Of a stretch of DNA of 64,000 nucleotides, positions 48,401 to 60,400 are shown in pieces; position 1 is the stretch's first letter; each line of letters begins with the position of its first letter. Origin of the DNA: Dipylidium caninum. Lineage: Eukaryota > Platyhelminthes > Cestoda > Cyclophyllidea > Dipylidiidae. The DNA lies in assembly GCA_017562135.1 (NCBI GenBank), contig QEYB01000629.1, positions 744,001-808,000 on the forward strand, given 5' to 3'. The position numbers were made by a program, and so were the translations under genes. The notes beneath the pieces were generated by a model, which was given only the letters and a program-made list of their open reading frames with translations, did no database searches and was not told the DNA's origin.

Positions 48401-51400
48401 GAAAAATTAACAGGGCATCCGGAGGGGAATCCACTAATGGATACGATGCTCGATATTGGTTCCAATAAGTTTGTTCTGGCCATTTAGACATCGAGAGAGA
48501 AGCTCGAGGAAGGCCACCGGCTCATGTTGATAAGGGGAACAGATGAAGAACGACTACGGAGTCCAAAGCATACAACTAATCATGGACCTGGGTGCAAACT
48601 AGGAATTAGTCTTACATACGACTGTGTTAAAATATCTGTGTATAATAAGTGATAAAGTAAAAAAATGGACTCATATGTGCCGTACCAACTGATGAAACTG
48701 CAGAGGATCTAGCGCAGGAACAAGTGCCCACCCTCTTTGCCTTCTTCGCAATACACGATTACCACCGTTTTTACACCAACTCATCACACGTAACTAAAAG
48801 TGGATTTTGCCTGACAATCGAAAACGATCAAGCAAATACGTAGACAAGAATACACGTCCAGGGCACATTCCTAAGCTAAAATCTCATCCACAAAATTAAT
48901 GGCTCGCATATAGTGCAATACCCAAGGAGGCTTTTATTATTCCTTCCTACAATCAGGTGAAATCGGAATTGCTACGGAGTCCTATTACCGTTAAGTTGAA
49001 GTCATGTGTGAGAAGAAACGTATGAAAAAAAACAGCCAGCATTGTTCATTTCGTACGACGCAATATTGCGGCGTGATAACGCACGACGACCACATAAAGC
49101 CTCGCTTACTGTTTACAGATTAACTTCTCGACAATGGGAAATTATACCCCATTCTTCATATTTACCCAAAGTTTCTCCGACCGATTGTTACCTCTTCGTA
49201 ATTTTACATTGCTTTGGGAGAAATAATACAATAACCGAAAGGATATTTTAAAAGACTGCGGGTAGTTTATTGGCTCTAAAATGGATATCTTTTTATTAAG
49301 GCATACATGACTTGTCAATTCTTGGCAGCAAGTAGTAAATGCCAATGGAAGTTATGTTCATTGAATATAATAATTGATGCGAAAAACCGCTCTTTTTATT
49401 TTCTATTTATATTCGGCGTCAGGTTCTTAGTGTCCATCATAATTTTTGGTGAAGGGATCGAGCCTTCTCCACCAACATAGCGGAACGGCATTGCTTTTAT
49501 TCAAGTGTCGAGCGTGAATAATTTGAAAAGTGGGATACGAGTTAAGAGTACTCTTTCAACTTACACAGCAATTAAGATGTTGAACTTTTCCATATTTTAC
49601 AGAACGGAATCTAAGGAAACGAAGATTTACTGACGTGGGTTTATCACTTTGATAAGTTATAGAGTGCCAGTAAACGCCAAAATATCGTTGCTTTCTCCTG
49701 GACCACTACACTAGTGAAGCCTAACCCTGACTCAGAGTGTAGACTGCCGATGCGGAAAATTCGTTCACCACACCAGAAATTTGGCTTTTGTGTTTCTGGA
49801 TGTTTTTGTCAACAAAATGTGGGTTGGGAGCTCGATGAATGCATCTGGAAACGATCATAGAAAGCACGCGAAGTCAAAGGCAGCCATTAAGTATCCCCAA
49901 AAAGGGTTTAAAATTATAAAGAAGCAAGATGCGCTATTCTCGACCAGCGTTTGTGGTAAGCACGCAACATTTCGGCTTATTGTTCGTCAAAACGTAAATA
50001 CTTGCACTTACCAGTCTTAATGTTGATCATGACGGGTTTACTCGGAGCACAGGGCTGGTTATTTAGGAAAGCAATGACTCTATATTCATTGTTGTACACT
50101 TCCTCGGGGCAGTCACGCAGAGTAACCTTCCCAGTCAACTCGTCCTGAAACTCTCCGTAGTCGCCACGGGTCGCCAGTCATACCACAAAGACTGTCGACA
50201 TTCCACGCAGTAGCGCACTGCGCCACGAAGACCTGAGTTCTCCTCATACCCACTATCACCCATTCCGAGTGTGGAAGTGGGTGAAGAGGACGCTACACTG
50301 TGGCTCATAGATTCCAAAACATCGATTGCCTCGTCTCCAAGGCGCCATCGCAAGAACACCGAGCGAGGAGCCACTATTAGAACTTTCAGATCTTCAACGC
50401 AACTGAAACAATGCGACGTGGTAAGCGACCAAACTACTTCGAGAATTAGGAACATTAATTAGAAACCTTACCCTTGTAGCTTTGACAAGCTCTTTGGAAT
50501 GTGGAGGACTGATGTTTCCGTCGTCGGTCCCTCACCAAACCGATTAATAGGGGTGATTCGATAACTCAGAGCAGCACCACTTATTGGCGTTTTGTGTTCA
50601 AAAGACGGCTTTAAGGAGCCCATCACTGTGCCAATTTCGTACCATAAACCGTGGTTTTCCTCGACTTCTACACGATAGGAAATTTCCTGGGGTGGGATTA
50701 ACACCCCGGCTTCCAAGTGTTCTTCCAAAATTCTCTCACCTTCAGTCTGGCCGGAGGGGTTCCAATCAAGTCTTACGGAACAGGAACTCCCCTTATCTTT
50801 CGGATGGATGACACGGGCTCGAAGACTTTTGACGGGCTCTGGAAGAAGCTGACGCCTAGAAGGCAGTCGCACCTGTCGGTATCCATCCATCCATGCCGTA
50901 CCTGAAGCACTAGTTACAAGAGCGAGTAGACGTATGTGTTGTTCGGCGGAGGAATGGGGAGGCAAGTCTAGACAGTAGGAATTCCCGAGAATAGGCTGAG
51001 ATGGGGGTCCCACAGGTTTCCACCAACTTTCATTTTCAAGTCCATTCCTGTGAGACAGAACGGAGCACTCCATGCGATATTTGCCGTGTGGGCTGCTATC
51101 TCCATAAGGAAAAGCATCTTCCCATCTTAAACTAAGCCCGTTATCAATATCCGTGGAAGTGAGCCACAGAGGACGTTTCTCCTTACCACCCGGGAGTGTG
51201 ATTATGGGAAGAGAAAAAAGCGTTTCGCTCGGATGAACTTGCTTCTCTATCTCCCCATCGCTTTGCTTTGGGAGACCGAAATTGGTGAGTCGTAGGGATT
51301 TTGTGGGGAGAGTCGAGCCATACATATTTCGACAGGAAACTCGGACTTCTGGAGTCTGCGAACTCGTGTTGGACGCCTCTTGAACGGCCCGCAGGATGAA

Positions 51401-54400
51401 GCCAGGCAATTTATAAGACGTGTCGACAATACTATCGTCAAAAACACGCCAGGGTTCATTTCGACCTTTACGCCATTCCAACGTGTAGACTGGTTGCAAT
51501 CCATGCACGCAGTCGTCGCAGTACTCTGGAAGGTAGGCTTCCTTCCAATGCAGCATGAGCCCTGGAGGAGCACCCCTGTCGGAGTATTTGACATCTGGTC
51601 GAATGACAGAAACCCATGGTGGATCCACTCCGAGATCCGGGATTAGATGTTCTATCGGAAGATTAACTATCGCAGTGGCGCTCGGTTCAGACATTCCAAA
51701 CTCATTATAGGCTCGAATACACACCCTTGTGGAGACACCAGGTTTCAAGTGATGAATGTAACTTCTGTTTTTCACACCTGTAGCGACCTGTCTCCAACGA
51801 CTTCTTGGACCTTCCTGCACCTCCACAATGTAGGAAATACCGGTAGATTCTCCACCAGAAGGCTCAGGCCATGTAATCATAACTGAACCGAGATCAGCGA
51901 AGGAGACGGCGGGCTTGACAGCATTCATGTTAGGCACGCTAGCACGCGGCGGGATTTTGAGCACTGGTCGGGAAGGTGGACCTGTTCCAAGAGCATTTTC
52001 AACGTGAACCCGTAACTGGATAGGTAGGAGAGGTGATGCGATGGTGTTTGAGAGAGTAGCCCTGGTGGTTTGGAGACCACTGAGGACAGGAATCCAAAAG
52101 TACCCGTTGTCTTTGGACATTTCAACGGTATACGACGTGTCATTAGTTTCGTCCGATATAGGGCTCCAACATATCGTGAGCTCGGTTGGAGTCGCGCTTT
52201 CAAGCATTAAGCCATCTGGAGCGAGTCTCGGAAGTCCTGAAACCGTGAAATTAATTAATTCGTGAATCACTTGTAAGGAAGCTTGTGCAAAAGTTTAACA
52301 CCATGTTTGACTTACCGCGTCGAAGCGGACGGATCCTGTCCACTTCAATTTCGGCCTCTTCGAACGGTTCGGTTAGACCTAAAAGGTTTCCTTTCGGTTA
52401 TTCAACTAAGATGACTAGGTGCTTTGATACTAAGTCGGTCACACGTACCATCTACGGAAACCTTAGCAGTAGTTTGACTTTTGCCAAGTTCATTAATTGC
52501 GCTACAAATATAAGTTCCGCGATCCCTTGATTTCACTGAGAAAATCTTCAGAGTAGAAGTATTGTCATAGCTTCTAATCCGACAATGATCATCAGATTCC
52601 ACAATTTCGCCGTCATGTCGCCTAAAAGGCAAGAAGCATTCGAAATGGATGTAAGACAATGGAGTATATTTCAACTTACCAGAAGAAGTGCGGAATAGGA
52701 TCACCAACAACTCGACAAGTTAATTCCATCACTTCGCCTGTGGAACAGTCAAGATCAGCAAGTTTCTTCGTAAACATCGGCGCGATTCCGTCCATGGTGG
52801 AAGAAGTGCTAGAAGCAGGCAGTGACAATCGTCCAGATACGTAACCAAATGACACAATATATGGGCGAAGTTAGTTTAATTCAGTGCAGTGCAATAATGG
52901 TTATGTGAATTAAGGTAGGCTAAGTTGGCCATGATAAGCAGGAAGCAGAGTGCAGTTTATGCAACTGGTGCCAGGTGTTATGGCTGATTAAAACCAATGT
53001 CCCGTTGACAGTTTTGAATTAGTTAGAGAAGATTTGTTGCCAGCACATGAGTGGCTCGGACCTCAAAAGTTGGATAATCAGTACCGGTGACACGAAGGTT
53101 TGAAGGGCGTGGGGCTAAATATCTTAGAGAAGAGAATGATAACTTTGGTGGGTCGAAACAGATCAAGTGGAGATAGGGGAAAAACGATATCACCTGAAAG
53201 ATCCGGGAACTCCCCACCCTTTTACTTGCTTCTCAACATTATGAAGGATGAAGCGGCGGAGGGAGAAACGGAAACCTAGTGAGCAGGTATCAAGCGGTAA
53301 AACCTACCGCCTCAGAGGATCCACTGTCACGATGTGTTTAAAGTATTTGGATGAAGTTACTTTCTTAAATCCATCTGAACTAACAAATACTGCGTCTTTT
53401 GGTCAACATAGTGCCATTGGCAATAGCAGAAATCTCATTAGACCCAGGAATTATCCTCGATTTAAATCGCATGAGCTTGGGAGTTTCGGTGACCGCGTGT
53501 GCATGCACGTTGCTAATGAGTATACTATGGTCATGACGAAGTAAATAAGCAACCGGGATGATGTTACATTCGTTAGTGAGCGTTAGCTTCTCACCTGGTC
53601 GGTCCACAGGAAAGGTCGATTTTGGCAGTACTACGGTGCAATGGACGTAGTAATTAATTTGTGAAATCAGTAAGACTAAGGTGGTTTAGTTAAAAGACTT
53701 ACCGTTTAGGCGTGTCATAGGTGAAATCTCCGAAGTCCGACTTGCCCCTGACTCGACACGTCGTCGACACAGATTCCTTGCCCGGCTCGCCAGCCAGTCT
53801 CAGCTTGTAATTACCCAAGTGGTGCTTAGTAGCCGCAGGTATGGTCAAAGCAAAGTAATTTCCGCTATCCCAGACCACATACTCGGAAGTTCTTGAGGGC
53901 TGAAAAGAGACAAAAAGGCAGGCATAACAGGAGAATAAAGACAGCGTAGGAAAAAAATCAAACTCACGTCGATGTCATGACCGTTGACCGACCAGATGAA
54001 CGTTAGGCCGGGTATGGACTCTGTAATTTCAGCATCTAGCGTGATGGTATCGCCCTCAGAGACGCGAATCTCTTTCGGGAGTTCCTTGGTGAAGACTGGG
54101 GCAACGGGAGGAGCCCTTGAGGGACCCACTTCAGCAGGGAATACAAGGAGTTCTGGAAAGTCGACCTCCCATCCAACTCCATAGCCCTCCTCGTCTTCTT
54201 CTTCAGCAAATGGTTCTTCTTTGATGGTTGGTAGAGGGTTATACGCCACGGAATAGAACCCAACATCATCCAGAGTTACTGCTGGCTTGTGCAGAATTAC
54301 CGAGGTGTGTTCCTGATTTTTTTCTGAGCGTTGGATAGAGATATCAGTAGTTGGATCATCGGGTGACAAGGCCACACCATTTCTTCGCCAAGAAACGGAT

Positions 54401-57400
54401 TCTGGTGGAACCTTATCCACAGGAACATTGAGATCGGCAATTAGACTTATGGGTTGACCCTCACAAGCTGCAAGACCTAGAGGTTGACAACGACTTGGTC
54501 GAACTTGCAGAACATTATCGTCCTCTTCTTTCTCATTTCCCCCTTCCTGGCTCTCCGCACGACGCCTTCGTTTGGCGAGTTCTTTTTTCGCTGAAAGGAC
54601 CTCCACGGGAATGGAAAGATGTGCTGCGATTGGGCAGGAGTCTGTTGGTTCTGCAAGAAAAAATCACAGTACTTAATCAGTCCCACAAATTGACGCACGA
54701 GTGCTCAAAAGAATATATCTTACTTATGGTAAGTTCATAGTCCCCAGAATCAAGCAGAACGGTGGAATCTAAGTAGAGTTGGGCCATAAGTTCTCCCTCA
54801 TACCGCTTGCCAAGGGGATTTGGTTCAAGTAGACGTTGAATCCGCTTGCCAGAACGAACTGGTTGGCCGTTAAGGGTCCACTCAACAGATGTCACCGCCG
54901 GTGGGATGCCAGTGACTGTGAGACACAGGGGCTCACCGGCCGGAATAGGTATCTTCTCATGTCCCAGACGCCTGTTCGCGTTTGCCTCGATGCATCGGAG
55001 TTCCACAGTTTCAAACGGTTTAGTCTCCTCTACTTCCTCCTTTCCCATTCGCGCCTCTTCCCGTTCTACTTCTCCAGTTGAAGTTTTCTTCTTTTTAGAC
55101 TTCCTTCTTCCCTCTTCACCCTCGCCATCAAGAAGGTGGGATTTTTTGACCTTTTTCTTCTTCACCCCGCCAATTGCTTTCGATGCCTTCGATAGGGCAT
55201 TTTGACATTCTTTTTCCTCAGGCTTCATTTCATCCTCAACTTTAAATTGTTCGTCAGCTAAACGTGGAAGCTCGGGCTCGGTCTGCTCCGCTGCTTGGAG
55301 ACAGACAAAACCCTGGCTTTCAAGAGATACTTCTGTGACAGACTCTGGATGATCAGGCGGTTTATCCGACACTTTGATCACTATCGTAGCGTAAGTAGTT
55401 TCCTGAGTCTTAAAGCCGGGCTTGGTTGGAGATTCACCTTTAAGCACATACGTTGCCGAATCTTCAACGGAGGCGGGTTCCTTCTTGGTTACTTCAATTT
55501 CCGTAAGTTTGGAAGTTTTAAATTTCGACTTCGAGACAAATTTGTCACTTTGTGGAGTGGTGTCATCTACTTTCAAGAACGGCTCGCCGTCCTTTGTCCA
55601 CAGTAATTTCTCCTCATTAGATAGGCGAACATCTAGAGGAATCGACGTTGAAAACTTAAATTCTTGACCTGCAGTAATGCTAAGAAGATTTTGCGTAGAA
55701 GTTGAAGGCTCTTCTATGTCTTCTATTTCTTCTTTCGAAATTATTACGAAATCATCCTCTTTCGGCATCTCAGATAAACTTGGTGCCTCATCATCCTCCA
55801 TTATTTTCATTTTTGGTTCGTCTTTATTAATCTCATCATTACTTATTGCTTCAGATGATTTATCGTCCATTTTCATCTTCTCCCGAACCACTTCACTCTT
55901 CGAAAGATCCACTGTCCCTTCATCCACTTCCCTCACATTTACAACACCTGGAACAGATTCCTCTCCAATTTCCTCTTCAATCACCCGTACGCTGTCTCCT
56001 ACCTCCTTCATATCAGCTAAATCGTCTTTAGGCCGCTCTGTCACGGACACAATGATGGTAGTATAGGTGGTTTCTTTTGACTTAAAACCTCGGTTAATCC
56101 TTGGTTCGCCAACTAACGCGTAGGTCGCTGCATCCTCCACAGAGACCGGTTCCTTCTTGACAAGTGACACGTCAGTAGTGGTGAGCGTCTTTGTCGACGA
56201 TTTGGAGACGAATGTGGCACTGCGAGGAGCCACTCCATCCACATCGACAAAAGATTTCCCATTCTTTGTCCACCACAGTCTGTTACTCTTTGTCTGACGC
56301 GCGTTTAGCGGAATGTTTGCATTCAGTTGCAACTTGTCGCCTTCTATGAGGTTCATCTCATTTCCACTTGTAAATGAGTTCGTAGTAGCCTCCTTTCCTT
56401 GCTCTGGCAACGGTTTTTCTTCACTTTTAGCTGTCTTATCCACCCCTTCCAGTGACTTCTCCTCATCATCAGTAAGTGACTTCTTTGCGACCACCTCTGC
56501 AGTCTTCTCGTCTTCATTCTGCCTTTCTCGGCTAAGCTCGTCCTTCTTGACTTCTGCCTGGGACAAATCATGTAGCTGCGCATCCTCTTTCGGCTTCTCC
56601 CTTTCCTTTATAGATGAAGCTTGTTGACGACTTTCTGGTGCCTCATCTAGAGCGACCACATCAGGTTTCTTAGACTCCTCTAAACTAGTATTTTCCTCTT
56701 CGACGTGAACAGACTTTGTTGAGACGTCCTGGAGTTTTTCCACCACTGTAACGATAATCGTCGCATAGGTGGTTTCCTGTGACTTGAAACCCCTTTTTAT
56801 TCTTGGTTCGCCCACCAACCTGTAAATTCCTGCGTCCTCAACTGAAACGAGTCCCCTTTTGGAAAGTTCAATATCTGTGGACCTCGGGGGTTTAGGAATA
56901 CATTTTGAAATAAACTTTACACTTCGTGGATTGATTCCGTCGACATTTAGGAATTCTTTACCATTCTTTGTCCACCATAGTTTATCACTCTTCAATTGAC
57001 GAGTATCTAGTGGAACATTTGTAATCAACCGAAATTTATCGCCTTCCACCACTTTGACGACAGTCTCCCCTGTGGAGGCCGTTGTTTCCACTTCTTCCTT
57101 CTTCATTTGCGCTGCCGACTTAAATTGATTTTGTTCCACTTTAAACGGTTCCTCAGCTTTTGTTGATTCTGCATCAACTTCAGCTGTCTTCTTTCTTTTA
57201 ACCTTTTCTTCACCTTCTTCAGGATATATTTTCGTCTTGGATTTCCCCTCACTAACGTCATCTACACCCCTTTCCTTTTGTGATTTAACTTCCTCTACTC
57301 GGGGCCTTTCTTCCAGACCGGCCACAGTTTCAGCAAGAGTTTCCAAATTCTTCTCTCCTTGAGAAGGTGCTTTTTCGAATGAAGCATGTTCTGGAGCCTC

Positions 57401-60400
57401 CATTGACTTCGCCTCTGTACCGGCTTTAGTGGATTCCATTCTCTTCTCAGATTGCTCTTCCCCTACTTCACCTACGGATTCCTTCTTGAATTCCCTTTCC
57501 TCACTCCCAGTTTTACGAGTTTCCGTTATATTACTGTCAATTGTCATCTTCTCCCGAACCACTTCACTCTTCGAAAGATCCACTGTCCCTTCATCCACTT
57601 CCCTCACATTTACAACACCTGGAACAGATTCCTCTCCAATTTCCTCTTCAATCACCCGTACGCTGTCTCCTACCTCCTTCATATCAGCTAAATCGTCTTT
57701 AGGACGCTCTGTCACGGACACAATGATGGTAGTATAGGTGGTTTCTTTTGACTTAAAACCTCGGTTAATCCTTGGTTCGCCAACTAACGCGTAGGTCGCT
57801 GCATCCTCCACAGAGACCGGTTCCTTCTTGACAAGTGACACGTCAGTAGTGGTGAGCGTCTTTGTCGACGATTTGGAGACGAATGTGGCACTGCGAGGAG
57901 CCACTCCATCCACATCGACGAAAGATTTCCCATTCTTTGTCCACCACAGTCTGTTACTCTTTGTCTGACGCGCGTTTAGCGGAATGTTTGCATTCAGTTG
58001 CAACTTGTCGCCTTCTTTAAGCTGAACAACACCACTGAGTTTCGTGTCTTGTGTAGTTGCCACTTTAGGCGATGTCTCCTTAACGTCACCAACTTCAACT
58101 TCTGCATCCGATTTCAGCTTCTGTCCGCCAATTCCCTTCGTCTCTTCATCTCCATACGCTTCTTTTGCCTCCTCGAGCGATTCTTTCTCCATTTTATTAG
58201 CATCTACTTTGTCATCTGGCTCTTCTTCCCCTCCTTTTTCCACGTCAAGAATGAAGTTTGCTTTTACTTCTCCATCCACCCAAAAAGTATATTCACCGGA
58301 ATCAGAAACGGTAATGTTCTCCCTGACGAATTCCATTTCGGATGATTTAATCTCGGCAGTGAACACATCGTCAGATAGTTTTTTTCCGTTGAAAGTCCAC
58401 GTCATTCTCGAAAATTCTGTTAGCACTCCAGGTACTGTAAGTGTCATTCTTCCTCCCTCTGTTGCGGTTACTTTCGTTGGTGTCATATACTTCTGGACGA
58501 ATGCTCGCTCACCTGTCGGTGGTTCGTTCAGTGTTTCTGATATCATTGTACTGGCGATAGTTTCTCGCAACTCATCTGGGTCCCACCCTTCGTGTGGAAC
58601 ACAGTCTTTAAGCGGGACTTCGTGATGGACCCCAATAATGTTGATTTTTCCTATGCGATATCTTTCCACAAGTCCACCATTAACTGACATTTTGGCATTT
58701 TCCTTCACCTCCGTTGCATCAACATTCATTTCCCTTTCAAACGGTGAAGTTAGATCTACTTCGTGGAACTGCACAGCATCCACTTCATCCTCATCCGCTA
58801 CCGGCAACTTTGTATACTTCCTAGTCTTCAGTTGCAACTTGCTAACTTCATTCGTAGGAACGACGTCGGCTTCTGATTCATGAACTACTACCGCAAATGG
58901 GAAAATTGCCTTCATTCCAGAGGGCCAGCTTAAAATGCATTCATAGTTTCCTTGATGAAGCTCTTTAGACACCTCTGGAATCGAAAGATACACCGTGTTG
59001 CCCTCAATACGAGAGTAAGCACCGAGCCTCTCTGACTCAATGGAGGCTCCATTGAACGTCCACTCAACGGTATAGCTGTCGCTATCGGAAGTGGAAGTCT
59101 CAATGTTTAGTTCCATTTCGCCACCTTCAAAGGAGTTAATGTTTTGTGTTTCGGAACGGTGGACAAACGGTTTGTCTGTTTTGAGTGAATGTGTCACCAC
59201 AACCTCACTGACTTCTAAAACGATTAGGATCATGTAATCTGCGAATTTGAACATACCAGGGGCGTTGAGCGGTTGTTCATGGAACTGTTCCACGAATGGA
59301 TTACTGACACCGTCCAACGTGTTTACAGAATCTAGGTATGAATGAAAGAGGGAGAGTCAAGAAAAGAAGCACCAGATCCCTTGGTGTCAACGTAATGAGT
59401 CCACATTATATCAAAAAATGTAGGACAAAGGGTCAAATGAAGAAGACGACAAGGAGAAGGAGGAGGAAGAGGAGAGGGAAAGTGGTAGTGGGTTCCATCT
59501 CATCCTTTTCGATTAGAAAGTTGGATTAGGCGGATAAGGGGGAGGATTTTCCTATTTGGCGTTCAGACTACATACCATAACTTAAAATGCTATCCGGACG
59601 TTGTTTTGCCGTACCTTGTTTGGGGAGCTGCATTACCGACCCCTCCGCTGTGTAGTATGTGAGGGAGGACTCATCGTCCACTGTAGATTGGAGGCAAAAA
59701 CAAAATTATTGGAAGCGTTGACGTAATAAGAATTTTCTAATTTCTGACAATATAACAACACTTTTTCACCAGTACTCTAATGTTTTCATGAATGAGGATT
59801 CACATGAATCTACTGAAATCTTTGGGTTGGTGGATACAGACCCTTGGACGAAGCCGCAGAAGAGTAGGAGACAGCTACATTAATGTGGAGATTAGTCGCG
59901 ATTTGCCATTGACTTTTATTTTTAAACGATTTATGAGAGAGCACTTTCATTTTGGCGTTAAGTAAAGAGAATATTCAAAGTGGCAGTAGTTGTTTTGTAT
60001 AGGTTATGCAGTTTCAAGTCGAATCATCAGGACTACTTTCAACTCGGCTCTCTGGGACTTCCACCCAACACAAACCTTGGTAAAAACGCAGTGAATGTCC
60101 AACCAACCACATTCACAATTTTTGTTGCAAGTAGCCTTTTTAAAAATTTATTGCTCTCCTCCTTAGCGGTTAAAAGAAATGTCATGTCGTAAGCTGAATT
60201 GGTGATTATTTTCTTCACCGAAATAAAAGTAAAAGGAGACGGGAGAGGAAGTGAGAGTTTAAGCTTTACTCGGCATTCATTTATGGCAACTTTGCTAATT
60301 TTTACTGGGATATTTGGATCCCAGAAAGCAGTCAAGTCATCTCCATGCTTAAGTCCGAAACAGCCGGATGGAATCTGCTTTCGTCCCACATTACGTGCCG

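Noticed and set aside
53040..53220. Possible extra exon (LAPRPSNLRVTGTDYPTFEV) in the UNC-89-like gene
   Set aside because: Resembles an Ig/FN3 strand and has an acceptor, but no good donor, and the exons on either side already join in phase without it. It may be an alternative exon; left out.
55677..56066. Plus-strand frames of 100-193 codons across 55300-58900
   Set aside because: Serine/leucine-rich antisense reading of the Glu/Lys-rich giant exon; a composition artefact.
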